In this document: in pieces, positions 31,788 to 39,603 of the stretch
Numbering within the stretch: the stretch's first letter is position 1
Layout: every line of letters starts with the position of its first letter
DNA from: a virus
DNA length: 42,965 nt
IMG/VR virus record: IMGVR_UViG_3300035181_000792
Location: 1-42,965 of that record
Direction: 5' to 3' (one strand)
Notes under the pieces: model-generated
The model's database searches: none
What the model saw: only the letters and a program-made list of their open reading frames with translations
Told to the model about the DNA's origin: nothing
Program-made: the position numbers and the translations under genes

Positions 31788-32339
31788 CTACTCCCCATCG
31801 ATTGGCGTAGGTTTCTTCAGTCCTTCAAGCCGTGAGTAGAGGAACGCATCGATTTCCTCGGTAGGCTTGCTGTCGAACGGATTCTTGCGTGGATCGACCA
31901 CCTCAAGGCGCTCGGAGGCAATGCCGAGCAGGTGGTCCATGCGATCCATGATTGCAAGGAGCGTGGCGGCGCGTCGCGGGTCGTTGCGCCCAGCCCACTG
32001 CGCAAGCAACATGTCGTTGAGCCGCTCAAGCTGAAGCTGACGATGGCTGCTGGCCTGCTCCTGAATGTGCGCGTAAACGCGGTCCATCTCACGACGCACG
32101 ATGGCGGCGGCCTCTCTCTCCGAGCAGCCGAGCGAGTGCGCGATGCTGGCGTAGGAGGCCCCGCCCTTGCGCAGCAACATGACTTGGTAGACGCGCTTGG
32201 TGTACTCAGGATCGTGTGACCTGTGCTTGGAAGAGACGGTATCGGGAACGTCCGTGCGAAAATCCACGGGCACCTTCCTAGCGAGAACAGACTTGATCTT
32301 TCGCCTCGGAAGTATGTCTCTCTTTTTGACAGTGGCCAT
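31788..32339 (-). CDS. terS: Terminase small subunit (putative)
   Basis: The 183-aa protein has a basic N terminus with KKRDILPRRKIKSVLARKV and a helix-turn-helix (about 55-82: QVMLLRKGGASYASIAHSLG plus CSEREAAAIVRREM). A long helical region for oligomerisation follows (SHRQLQLERLNDMLLAQWAG). The C terminus probably contacts TerL. It lies immediately before terL, its stop abutting the terL ribosome-binding site. HTH, size and position fit a TerS that binds pac/cos DNA. The family is too diverse for a firmer call. Confidence 0.75.
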   Translation of the reverse strand: MATVKKRDILPRRKIKSVLARKVPVDFRTDVPDTVSSKHRSHDPEYTKRVYQVMLLRKGGASYASIAHSLGCSEREAAAIVRREMDRVYAHIQEQASSHRQLQLERLNDMLLAQWAGRNDPRRAATLLAIMDRMDHLLGIASERLEVVDPRKNPFDSKPTEEIDAFLYSRLEGLKKPTPIDGE

Positions 32340-32371
32340 GTGCGATCCCAGCGTTGCGCGATTGGTTGGTG

Positions 32372-32641
32372 TTACTCAGCAGGCGAGAAGTCGACGTACA
32401 TCTTGTCGCCCTGTTTGAACTTTCCCCACAGAGCGGGATTGTTGACGAGCAACGTGATGCTGCCACTCGGCGTCCACATTGCGAAAGAATTGTCTTCGTC
32501 GCTGCCGTCTTGCGGGTAGGCGCCGTTCTTGCACACAGGCGCCATGGTCAGCGTCTCACCGCACTTGTCCATATTTGTGTGGTCAGCGAAATGTTCCTGC
32601 ACTCCGTTGACCATGACCTTTGCTCTCATCTGTGCGCTCAT
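32372..32641 (-). CDS. Small conserved phage protein upstream of terminase
   Basis: The 89-aa product begins MSAQMRAKVMVNGVQEHFAD and includes TNMDKCGETLTMAPVCKNGAYPQ, then SFAMWTPSGSITLLVNNPALWGKF and the end KMYVDFSPAE. The pattern (a VNGVQ turn, then WTPSG and YVDFSPAE) resembles small uncharacterised phage proteins near terminase genes. It is beta-rich with two Cys and no membrane span. Function unknown. Confidence 0.65.
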   Translation of the reverse strand: MSAQMRAKVMVNGVQEHFADHTNMDKCGETLTMAPVCKNGAYPQDGSDEDNSFAMWTPSGSITLLVNNPALWGKFKQGDKMYVDFSPAE

Positions 32642-32753
32642 CTCTGTTTCCTATAGAAAGGCCCTGGCGGGCGTTGTGCTTTGTGTGGTTGTACGCGTGA
32701 CTCCGGCACGCCTATTTGTTCAATCGCCCGCCAGGACGAGGGTGGTGCGTGTC

Positions 32754-32948
32754 CTACTTGCCCTTCTTGCCGCCCTTCTTCTTGGGGCCGCCGGGGAGGA
32801 AGCCAGTGTTCGCAGAGGCGCCAGGGAAGCCCGAACCCGTCTTGCTCGACGTGAAGGTGAAGTTGCCGGGCGCAACGCGCCCGACCTTCGTTGCCTTGGG
32901 ACGACCGACAGTCGCCTTGGCCGCGCCCTTGCCAGCAGAATTGCCCAT
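32754..32948 (-). CDS. Small basic protein A (paralogue of 33026-33184)
   Basis: The 64-aa protein starts MGNSAGKGAAKAT and has the block VGRPKATKVGRVAPGNF, then Gly/Ser-rich GSGFPGASANTGFLPGG and a basic end KKKGGKKGK. The neighbouring gene upstream has the same first 20 residues. It is highly basic and probably unstructured at the ends, so nucleic-acid binding is likely by charge only. The ATG is preceded by AGGAG about seven bases upstream. A duplication of the 5' end is the likely origin of the pair. Confidence 0.65.
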   Translation of the reverse strand: MGNSAGKGAAKATVGRPKATKVGRVAPGNFTFTSSKTGSGFPGASANTGFLPGGPKKKGGKKGK

Positions 32949-33025
32949 GGTGTTTCTCCTTGTTTTTTGCGCCGGTGTGGGGCGCGTGGTTGAACTGGCG
33001 TACCAGTCCGGGTTAAAGGAACCTA

Positions 33026-33184
33026 CTACTTGCCTTTCTTGTTGCGGCCCGTCTTCACGGTCTTCGTGCGGCCAGCGGTGCCGGTGATGCCTGTGACGTT
33101 CTGTCGGCTCACACGCCCGACCGTGGTCGCCTTGGGACGGCCCACAGTCGCCTTTGCCGCGCCCTTGCCAGCAGAATTGCCCAT
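33026..33184 (-). CDS. Small basic protein B, paralogue of the previous gene
   Basis: The 52-aa product begins MGNSAGKGAAKAT and continues VGRPKATTVGRVSRQNV, then TGTAGRTKTVKTGRNKKGK. The first 20 residues are identical to protein A (32754-32948). The rest differs but is also basic. The ATG has GGAGGGC about six bases upstream. It lies between protein A and the ParB-DUF4417 gene. Function unknown, perhaps DNA or RNA binding by charge. Confidence 0.7.
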   Translation of the reverse strand: MGNSAGKGAAKATVGRPKATTVGRVSRQNVTGITGTAGRTKTVKTGRNKKGK

Positions 33185-33237
33185 CTTGCCCTCCTACGTC
33201 TTTGCGCCGGTAGGCGCGGGTTAAAGGAATGCAGCGA

Positions 33238-34617
33238 TCATTTCTCGGACCCTTTGAGCCGAGCCATGTTCGCGGCCTTTTTCGCTGCCTTCATCTTCTG
33301 CCCGTTGATGAACCACGCATCAGAGAACGGAATGCAGCGGATGTACTTCGGCCCCTTGGGTAGATGGGGCACGGTGAGATCGAAAGTCTTCTCCGTGGAG
33401 TAGACCATGATCTGGTCGATCTTGGAGTGCGAGAGGTAGTGATCGACAGCATCGCGTCGTGCTTGCACGTGCTGTTTCGAGTTGCCGTCAGACCTGAACT
33501 GCACACTAGCGACGGGAATGTGCTTGGGCAGGCCGTGGGTGACGAACTCGAAGCACTCGGGGAAGAACGAGAACGCGATGCTAGGAATGATCGGAATACC
33601 GGCCTCCTGCCAGTAGCGCGAAATCCAGCGAGCGCGATAGAGGTTGTAGAGCTGCACCGCAAGCGGGTCAGTGCCCCATAGAGAGAAGTCCGGCTGACAC
33701 GCGGCCAGCGGCTTCAGCGGAACGATGGTGCGAATGGTGTCCACGCTCTCTGACCAGATTTTCTCGAAGCGCCAATCGTCCGTGTAGAACGCGAAGATCT
33801 TGCCCGTGACGCGCTCGTCCATGCCGCCTTCGCCGAAGATGTAGAGCTGTGGGTCCTTCTTGTCCTTTTCGTCGTACGGCCACGTTGAGGTGGGGACAGG
33901 GCCCGAATAGAGCATGTCTGGGTTGAGGTCAGGGATGCCCCACTTCGACGTGCTGGGAAAGAACACCTCCGTCGTGTACTCGAGGATCTTCGTGCTGGTC
34001 TCCAGCGTGCCACCATCGAATGGAGAGTCTTTCAGTTCCGTCTGCCTCGTGAGCTTTTCCAGCGTGTCTTTCATCTCTTCATCAGCGCTAGATAGCGTCT
34101 TCAGAAGTTCGCCGAACATCGCGTCATCGCGCGTTGCCATCTCCGTGATCGGATCGAGGAGCGCCAGCGCTTTGTTCTCTTCCTCCGGCGACAGATCCAC
34201 GTACTCGACCGGAACAGTGCGTTCCTTGCGCCGGATCGCTTCCTCGTAGCGTGCGTGGCCGTCGAGGATAGTTCCCGTCCGCTTCGAGACGAGAATGGAC
34301 TTCACCCAGCCGAGATCGTTCAGCGAACCACTGAGCGCGGCAACCTGGGCAGCCCCATGCTTCCTGTAGTTCATCTTGTGCGGGTGGATGTGGCCAAGCG
34401 GCACATCTGCGTGGCCGACGATGCGTGAGCGCAACGTTTTCCCGAGTCGCTTCGCTTCCTTCTCACGCTGCTTCGCCGTTTCCGTGGCGTCGTGCCCAAC
34501 GACACTGCTCGCGTTCTCGCGGACTTTCTCTCCTGTCTTCTTGTGCTTCTTTTTGGGCAGAGGCGGTGTCGGGTCTTTTTCGCTCCCTTTTTTCCCGGCC
34601 TTCACCGCTACGCCCAT
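33238..34617 (-). CDS. ParB-like nuclease/DUF4417 fusion at the head of the late operon
   Basis: The 459-aa protein (ATG 34617, with GGAGGAG four bases upstream; a longer start at 34641 is possible) has a Lys-rich leader. A ParB/Srx-like domain follows at about 60-155: HIHPHKMNYRKHGAAQVAAL, SILVSKRTGTILDGHARYEE and PVEYVDLSPEEENKALAL. A DUF4417-type domain at about 270-440 shows FAFYTDDWRFEKIWSES, QPDFSLWGTDPLAVQLYNL, RWISRYWQEAGIPIIPSIAF and THGLPKHIPVASVQFRSDG. ParB-like phage proteins can bind or nick DNA, often upstream of terminase. DUF4417 has no known activity. It is the first gene transcribed in the late direction, so it may prepare DNA for packaging, which is inference. Confidence 0.8.
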   Translation of the reverse strand: MGVAVKAGKKGSEKDPTPPLPKKKHKKTGEKVRENASSVVGHDATETAKQREKEAKRLGKTLRSRIVGHADVPLGHIHPHKMNYRKHGAAQVAALSGSLNDLGWVKSILVSKRTGTILDGHARYEEAIRRKERTVPVEYVDLSPEEENKALALLDPITEMATRDDAMFGELLKTLSSADEEMKDTLEKLTRQTELKDSPFDGGTLETSTKILEYTTEVFFPSTSKWGIPDLNPDMLYSGPVPTSTWPYDEKDKKDPQLYIFGEGGMDERVTGKIFAFYTDDWRFEKIWSESVDTIRTIVPLKPLAACQPDFSLWGTDPLAVQLYNLYRARWISRYWQEAGIPIIPSIAFSFFPECFEFVTHGLPKHIPVASVQFRSDGNSKQHVQARRDAVDHYLSHSKIDQIMVYSTEKTFDLTVPHLPKGPKYIRCIPFSDAWFINGQKMKAAKKAANMARLKGSEK

Positions 34618-34653
34618 GTCGCTCCTCCAATGCCCCGCCATCGCTCCTGGTAC

Positions 34654-34681
34654 AGCCTAGAACCCACGGAGCCGGTGTCAA
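34654..34681 (-). promoter_or_regulatory. Candidate late promoter
   Basis: On the minus strand TTGACA, a perfect -35 box, is followed after 16 bases by TAGGCT, a weak -10 box. The predicted start of transcription is near 34647, between the two candidate ATG codons of the ParB-DUF4417 gene. That favours the inner start at 34617. The weak -10 would fit a promoter needing an activator. Confidence 0.35.
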
Positions 34682-34721
34682 GCCTACCTTGTGGCTATGG
34701 AGTGCCTCCCGGCGTTTTTAG

Positions 34722-34744
34722 CGCCATTTGCGGCGCAAATGGCG
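34722..34744. promoter_or_regulatory. Hairpin/operator-like inverted repeat
   Basis: CGCCATTTGC, a three-base GGC loop and GCAAATGGCG form a perfect 10-bp inverted repeat 40 bases upstream of the candidate late promoter. It could be a regulator-binding site or an RNA hairpin in a longer transcript. Confidence 0.5.
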
Positions 34745-34886
34745 TCGGCTATTCAGTTCCGAGCCGGTCCGCCGGAGTCACAATGACTATCTAGCCGTAT
34801 AACAAGCCTACTGTCAGCTACTTGTGGGCGCAAATTTCAGCAGAAAATTTCCCTATTCAATGCGGGAGCGAAAATTTTGGAGTCCG

Positions 34887-34945
34887 TGAATAATTGAATT
34901 TCCCAATAACTACGCGGGTCTGCGCCGGTTCTATTCAATTATTCA
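34887..34945. repeat. 13-bp inverted repeat in the control region
   Basis: TGAATAATTGAAT (34887-34899) and ATTCAATTATTCA (34933-34945) are exact complements separated by 33 bases. They are AT-rich and lie in the middle of the divergent region, a suitable place for dimer-binding regulators or an origin element. Confidence 0.6.
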
Positions 34946-35017
34946 TTCTATTTTTTAATTAAGGGGGGAGAGAGAAAGAGAGAGAAGGTACAGTACAATG
35001 TACAAGAGAGTTAAAAC

Positions 35018-35078
35018 AAAGTGAATATCGAATAAGTGCATAAACCCGCGCCACCATTACGTTTCAAATATTCACTTT
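35018..35078. repeat. 11-bp inverted repeat in the control region
   Basis: AAAGTGAATAT (35018-35028) and ATATTCACTTT (35068-35078) are exact complements separated by 39 bases. They flank an unremarkable GC-rich segment. Possible operator or origin element. Confidence 0.5.
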
Positions 35079-35333
35079 CCGCATGTCTCGCTAACTAGCC
35101 GCTCACGAAGGACAATTTCGTGTAACTAGCGGTATAACTCCACTGGATAGCGCTACTTCCAAACAAGCCACTTGTAACAAACGTTCGGCATAGAAACTAA
35201 AAAGGGTGTCAATGTGATGTATGCTACGTTACAGGGTGTGAAAAAATTGTCTCAATTTCCGGAGAATGCGTGTTGCCACGCCAAAACGTGCATAAGTAGT
35301 GACATGGCGGTGCTAATAATTTTTAGAAAATGG

Positions 35334-35342
35334 TGCTATACT
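35334..35342 (+). promoter_or_regulatory. Candidate extended -10 promoter for the early genes
   Basis: TGCTATACT matches the extended -10 pattern TGN-TATAAT with one difference. A run of TTTTTAGAAAA lies just upstream. There is no clear -35 box, as is common for extended -10 promoters. The first early gene starts about 300 bases downstream, so a leader or another promoter nearer the gene is also possible. Confidence 0.3.
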
Positions 35343-35489
35343 AGGTCCACGCGAGCCGGAAACCGCCGGATCGTGACAAATGCCCACCACCACTACGTTA
35401 CAGCGTGTCTCAAAATCCCACAATTATTTTTGAGGCTAACTAGCGATGAACCGCGAAAATATAAATAATTCTGGGAAAGAGTGCGTTCC

Positions 35490-35580
35490 AAAAAAATCCG
35501 ATTTTTGCGTGTTTTTGGCCATTTTTGGACGGTTTTGGAGAATTCCTATATTTTGAAATATAAAAAAAATATAAAAAAAT
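35490..35580. promoter_or_regulatory. Phased A/T-tracts (predicted bent DNA)
   Basis: T-tracts start at 35502, 35512, 35522 and 35533, one helical turn apart, preceded by a seven-base A-run at 35490-35496. They are followed by an AT palindrome (TATATTT-TG-AAATATA, 35547-35562) and two A-runs at 35562-35569 and 35573-35579. Phased tracts bend DNA and often mark strong promoters or origins. The segment ends about 58 bases before the first early start codon. Confidence 0.6.
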
Positions 35581-35637
35581 CTAGCCTCAAACCCAGCCCG
35601 GCATTGACTCTAGGGCACGTCTCCCACAGGAGGTATC

Positions 35638-36762
35638 TTGACAAACGCGCGTGAAACAAGGAACCTTGGGCCATCCGGTCCCGGCTGCCCGCGTGGTGGC
35701 GGGCAAGGCAAGGCGGCTTCTCAGGCAGGGGGCGCAACGATGCCGGGACCGGATCACGGACGCCCCGCCACGGCCTCGAAGATGGACCCTCCGCGTCCCG
35801 GAACGTACTGGTGGAAGCGCGTTGGAGACACCTGGACTTCCGTGTTGGTGTCAGTGGTCGCCAATGTAGCGAATGCAGCGAGTGGCGGTGAAGGCTCGTT
35901 CGACTACACGCCGCAGGTGATCTACACGCCACAAGTGGTCTACGAGGACACGCGGCACAGAGAGGTCTGCTGGGCACATCCTCTCGAAACGTGGCACCGC
36001 GACTTCATTTCCGACGAAGCCCACAAGAAGCAACTTGCGGCGTATGACGCAGTGGAAGAGAAGACGGAGCCGGAGGCTCCAAGGAAGACGGCGCTTCCCA
36101 TCGAAAGCGACCGTCCCATCACCATCCTTGGTGTGTACCGCGCAGCCGACAAGGTGCACGTGACCGTCACTACGGAGCACGCCGAGGATCTCGTCGAGAA
36201 GCTCGTAGGGAAGCTCATCGACCAGCTTCTCAAAGACAAAGCAGACTCACCTACTTCGCTACGGAAGACAGAGGACGTACCTACGGGCCTCGTCGGTACC
36301 GAGAGCGACCCCGCCAAGGCACAGCGCCAGCCGACGAAGGAGGATCTGGAGCGAGCCCGTGAGCACGCCACGCTTGCCTTCTCGCGCGGCAAGGCATTGG
36401 TGATCACGGCACCGCCCGACTTCGATGTGGTTACGCTCGCCACCGAGACCGCGAAGCACTTCGCGGGCAGCGCCGACGTGCTGCGTGTGGGAATGGTCAC
36501 GACGGGCGTGGAGTTCTCCACAAATACTGAGTCGAGCCGCGGTGTGCTGATTATCGTCGGCCAGCCGACCAACGCAAAGCAGCTAGACGCCATAAGCGGC
36601 CTTGTCATGGCAAGGTCCGTCTACACACGCACCGGCATCAGCGTTGCCAAGATGGCGCCGCCACCTCACGTCATCGTCGCCGACAACACAGACGGAATGA
36701 TGGAGTACTTCCCCGAGGAAACCAGGAACTTCATGCGCATCACCTTGGGCGAGGAGGTGTGA
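35638..36762 (+). CDS. First early protein, unknown, with possible degenerate SF3-like C terminus
   Basis: The 374-aa protein starts with TTG, but a perfect AGGAGG lies four bases upstream, so this start is favoured over ATG codons 34 and 48 residues later. Residues 1-50 are Gly/Pro-rich and disordered. The next part has an aromatic WKRVGDTWTSVLVS and beta strands (DYTPQVIYTPQVVYED). A helical ITILGVYRAADKVHV segment follows. The last 130 residues (KALVITAPPDFDVVTLATE, RGVLIIVGQPTNAKQLDA, ARSVYTRTGISVAKMAPPPH, VIVADNTDGMMEYFPEETRN) recall the core of SF3 helicases. The Walker A lysine is absent. It precedes the true primase-helicase, so a regulatory or partner subunit is possible. The family is unknown. 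Confidence 0.65.
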   Translation: MTNARETRNLGPSGPGCPRGGGQGKAASQAGGATMPGPDHGRPATASKMDPPRPGTYWWKRVGDTWTSVLVSVVANVANAASGGEGSFDYTPQVIYTPQVVYEDTRHREVCWAHPLETWHRDFISDEAHKKQLAAYDAVEEKTEPEAPRKTALPIESDRPITILGVYRAADKVHVTVTTEHAEDLVEKLVGKLIDQLLKDKADSPTSLRKTEDVPTGLVGTESDPAKAQRQPTKEDLERAREHATLAFSRGKALVITAPPDFDVVTLATETAKHFAGSADVLRVGMVTTGVEFSTNTESSRGVLIIVGQPTNAKQLDAISGLVMARSVYTRTGISVAKMAPPPHVIVADNTDGMMEYFPEETRNFMRITLGEEV

Positions 36763-36763
36763 C

Positions 36764-37033
36764 GTGGACGGACTTCGCCGGAAAGAAATGGAGAGCGATC
36801 CCGCGTACAGGAGGATGAAGGAAAATCAGTGCTGGGAGATGGCGGGTCTCGCTAGGCAGGACGGAGACTTTGCCGAAGAGAAGCGCTATGTCGACGAGGC
36901 GAGGAAGTGGGCGAGCGGCGAAAACGGTAGCCGTGGCAGCACTGAAAAAGTGACTTCGCCCGCCACCACCACTCACGAAGACACAACCGCCGCCACATAC
37001 AAACAGGGCAATCCCAATCCTCCAAGGTGCTAG
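36764..37033 (+). CDS. Hypothetical 89-aa early protein
   Basis: The product begins at GTG 36764, with GAGGAGG upstream at the end of the preceding gene. The N-terminal half is helical and charged (RRKEMESDPAYRRMKENQ, then GDFAEEKRYVDEARKWA). The C-terminal half is Thr/Ser/Gly-rich and probably disordered. No family is recognised. It overlaps nothing but runs up to the primase-helicase start, so it is probably coupled with it. Confidence 0.5.
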   Translation: MDGLRRKEMESDPAYRRMKENQCWEMAGLARQDGDFAEEKRYVDEARKWASGENGSRGSTEKVTSPATTTHEDTTAATYKQGNPNPPRC

Positions 37034-37035
37034 GC

Positions 37036-39099
37036 ATGTCGAAGCAACGTACCGGCAAGGACGAAGTAGAGTCCCTGATGCTAGAGAAGCTGGCAGCAAG
37101 CGGACTCGACAAGAAGGACGCCCGCAAGCTGAAGATGCAGCCCATGGACGAGGCTGAAGCGGGCGAGGCGACGAACTTTGACGAGGCAGGGTTCAAGATT
37201 CCCTACTTTTCCGTCAACGGCGAAGAGCTGCCATTCTGGCGATTCCGCTTCCTTACCAACCGCAAGAAGGGCAAGTATTTCCAGCCGAAGGGCACCGGCG
37301 TGGCGGTGTACTTTCCTCCTCTCATAGACTGGGCAACGCGCATCGAGGACGCCAAGAAGTCCATCATCGTTACGGAAGGGGAGTTGAAGGCAGCGTGTGC
37401 AACGAAGCTAGGCTACCCAACCATCGGGCTCGGTGGCGTCTGGTCATTCAAAAGCAAGAAGAAGGAAAGAGACTTCATCGAGGACCTTGAACAGATCGAA
37501 TGGCAGGGGAGGAGCACGTTCCTTTGCTTCGACTCGGACGCCACGACGAACCCCAAGGTCATGCAGGCCGAATGCGCGTTGGCAAGGGAGCTTGATCGCC
37601 GTGGCGCGAAGGTCTACATCGCACGACTACCGGCGCTCTCCAAGGGAGGGAAGACAGGGATCGACGATTACCTGATGTCCAGGCGCGGAGGCGTCAAGCG
37701 CTTCATGCGCCTTCTAGGCAAGGCAGAGGAGTGGAGCAAGAGTGCGGCGCTTCGGGAGTTCAACAACGAAGTCATCTTGATACGCGATCCGGGCGTGTGC
37801 GTGATACGGGCTACGGGCCAGCGCGTGGACACCAACACACTCGTCCACACCCTCTACGCCAACCGCGTCTACTGGAAGGCGTCGCCTACGGAGAAGGACC
37901 CGCTACGCCGCGTGGAAGCGTCGGTTCCCGCCGACTGGATCAAGTGGGAAGGCCGCGCCGAAGCAGAGAAGATGACGTACAGGCCGGGAGAGGGCGAAAT
38001 CACCTCATCCAAAGAGTACAATATGTGGAAAGGATGGGGCACGAACCCAGTGAAGGGAGACGTCGAGCCGTGGACGAAGCTCCTTGACTACGCGTTCAAG
38101 GACGCGGACCCACGTGATCGCAAGTGGTTTGAGCAGTGGTGTGCGTACCCAATCCAACACCCCGGCACCAAGCTCTACACGGCCTGCGTCCTATGGTCCG
38201 TCAAGCAAGGAACGGGCAAGTCACTCATCGGCTACACGCTAGGCAGGATCTACGGTGACAACTACATCGAGATCAAGGACCACGACATCGAGTCCACGTT
38301 CAACTCGTTCATGGTGAACAAACAGTTCATCCTCGGTGACGAGATCACGGGCACCGACGGCCTCATGCGACGCAAGCTCGCCAACAAGCTGAAGGGCATG
38401 ATCACACAGCTAAAGGCGACGGTGAACCAGAAGTACGTGTCCACGTACGAGATTCCCGATTGCGTCAACTACCTTTTCACGTCGCAGCATTGCGATGCGT
38501 TCTTCATCGAGAATGCCGATAGGCGGTTCTTTGTGAACGAAATCCGCGGAATGCCGCTGCCGCTCGGGTGGTATCGCAAGACGTACGATCCTTGGTACAA
38601 GAGCAAGGCGGGGATCGAGGCGTTGCACTACCACCTACTCCACCTCGACTGTAGGGGTTTCGATCCACACGCTCCCGCGCCCATGACGGATTCCAAGCGT
38701 ACGATGATCGAGGAAGGGCGCAGCGATCTTATGGATTGGATCGAGAGCGTGAGCCAGTACAACGGAGCCAAGAAGCTGATGACTTCGGAGGAGGTGCTTG
38801 TGCTTGCGCTAGGACAGGGCAAGACGATGTGGAGCAAGAACGGCATCACACGCGCCCTTCACTCGGCGGGATACATGCGACCGCTCGGGAATCAGCAGCA
38901 GCTAGTCCTACCGGATGGCCGACAGGTTAGGCCGTGGCTCATCGACCGACAAATGCCGGTACCGCCCAGGTCGGAGGTGACGCAAAAATGGGTACGCGAT
39001 CTTTGGTTCTCGGATCGACCAATGGGCAGTCGCAAATTCAAGGAAGTACGGGCCGAAGCAACCAAGCGTTACGAGGACGAGGAGGAGGAGGAGTCATGA
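37036..39099 (+). CDS. Primase-helicase: DUF3854 Toprim-like + SF3 helicase
   Basis: The 687-aa protein (ATG 37036, with AAGG eight bases upstream; a GTG at 37027 is less likely) combines two modules. Residues about 95-215 are a DUF3854 Toprim-like primase region with IIVTEGELKAACATKLG (Glu in TEGE, 113-116), FLCFDSDAT (DSD, 166-168) and GKTGIDDYL. Residues about 385-520 are an SF3 helicase. Its Walker A is SVKQGTGKSLIGY (about 389-401), Walker B ILGDEI (about 432-437), a B'-like stretch with KLKGMITQLKATVNQKY, and the sensor/finger region NYLFTSQHCDAFF and ENADRRFFVNE. Such proteins unwind and prime phage DNA. It is the main replication protein here. I see no DNA polymerase gene. Confidence 0.9.
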   Translation: MSKQRTGKDEVESLMLEKLAASGLDKKDARKLKMQPMDEAEAGEATNFDEAGFKIPYFSVNGEELPFWRFRFLTNRKKGKYFQPKGTGVAVYFPPLIDWATRIEDAKKSIIVTEGELKAACATKLGYPTIGLGGVWSFKSKKKERDFIEDLEQIEWQGRSTFLCFDSDATTNPKVMQAECALARELDRRGAKVYIARLPALSKGGKTGIDDYLMSRRGGVKRFMRLLGKAEEWSKSAALREFNNEVILIRDPGVCVIRATGQRVDTNTLVHTLYANRVYWKASPTEKDPLRRVEASVPADWIKWEGRAEAEKMTYRPGEGEITSSKEYNMWKGWGTNPVKGDVEPWTKLLDYAFKDADPRDRKWFEQWCAYPIQHPGTKLYTACVLWSVKQGTGKSLIGYTLGRIYGDNYIEIKDHDIESTFNSFMVNKQFILGDEITGTDGLMRRKLANKLKGMITQLKATVNQKYVSTYEIPDCVNYLFTSQHCDAFFIENADRRFFVNEIRGMPLPLGWYRKTYDPWYKSKAGIEALHYHLLHLDCRGFDPHAPAPMTDSKRTMIEEGRSDLMDWIESVSQYNGAKKLMTSEEVLVLALGQGKTMWSKNGITRALHSAGYMRPLGNQQQLVLPDGRQVRPWLIDRQMPVPPRSEVTQKWVRDLWFSDRPMGSRKFKEVRAEATKRYEDEEEEES

Positions 39100-39320
39100 T
39101 GAAAACTACCAAGTCAGCCCTCCTGGCGATGTCGGAACAAGAGGAAGACACCATCGACACGAAGGGCGGTGCACGTGACCCAAGGTGTTCTGTGTGCTGG
39201 CTACCGGCAACTACGCGGGTTGCGTGTGAGGTAGGAGGTGCCATGGTGCGAGGCTGGTACTGTGCAAGATGCCGACGATACATCATGCCCACGCGATGCA
39301 AGGAGCGCAGCCATGGGTGA
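39096..39320 (+). CDS. Small zinc-ribbon protein
   Basis: The 74-aa protein starts at ATG 39096, overlapping the previous stop (ATGA), with GGAGGAGGAG two bases upstream. A second ATG one codon on is also possible. Four Cys in CSVC (near 30) and CARC (near 57), with a further Cys at the end, could form a zinc ribbon around CEVGGAMVRGWYCARCRR. Small zinc-ribbon proteins of phages often touch nucleic acid or RNA polymerase, but nothing more can be said. The longer open frame upstream of this start lies inside the helicase gene and is a shadow. Confidence 0.6.
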   Translation: MMKTTKSALLAMSEQEEDTIDTKGGARDPRCSVCWLPATTRVACEVGGAMVRGWYCARCRRYIMPTRCKERSHG

Positions 39321-39603
39321 GGTTTCTATGGACATTACGATAAAGCTGTCCCTATCGCGCAAGGAGTTTCGGCTAGTCGGACTTGCGTTGGCGTCAAAGC
39401 CATTGCGGGCCGAGGAGGTGGAGGAGGCCAAGATGCTGAACGCCCGCTTGCAGCGACAAGTAGCGGCGGCCACCCATGAGATCGCAAGCGTGTACGGAGG
39501 CGCGGCGGAAGCAGCGGAGTCCTCCACAACCACTCCAGCCCCGCCAGCGAGCGCGGTGCGGAGAACCCCAAGGAAGAAGTCCGACGACGGAGGTGTTCTA
39601 TGA
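39313..39603 (+). CDS. Hypothetical 96-aa early protein
   Basis: The product starts MGEVSMDITIKLSLSRKEFR, at ATG 39313 with AGGAG seven bases upstream. It has a helical core (VGLALASKPLRAEEVEEAKML, then NARLQRQVAAATHEI) followed by an Ala/Ser/Pro/Thr-rich disordered tail (ESSTTTPAPPASAVRR) and a basic end. It overlaps the preceding gene by eight bases and the MazG-like gene by four. No family is recognised. Confidence 0.55.
   Translation: MGEVSMDITIKLSLSRKEFRLVGLALASKPLRAEEVEEAKMLNARLQRQVAAATHEIASVYGGAAEAAESSTTTPAPPASAVRRTPRKKSDDGGVL

Larger units (their letters stand above)
34642..35637. other. Divergent gene-free control region (996 bp)
   Basis: This stretch separates minus-strand late genes from plus-strand early genes. 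It is much more AT-rich than its flanks. It holds the hairpin at 34722-34744, inverted repeats at 34887-34945, 34988-35003 and 35018-35078, a polypurine run near 34965, three CTAACTAGC/TAACTAGC words (about 35091, 35123 and 35437) and phased T-tracts at 35490-35580. An 84-codon frame at 35214-35468 has no convincing start site or composition. A role as divergent promoter, operator and perhaps origin region is inferred. Confidence 0.75.

Noticed and set aside
35214-35468. 84-codon plus-strand frame in the control region
   Set aside because: The ribosome-binding site is weak, composition is unlike the neighbours and it lies among regulatory-looking repeats. It cannot be excluded but is not supported.
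37433-37675. Other-frame ORFs inside the primase-helicase gene
   Set aside because: They have no start sites, are Arg/Ser-rich and lie within a clearly recognised gene.
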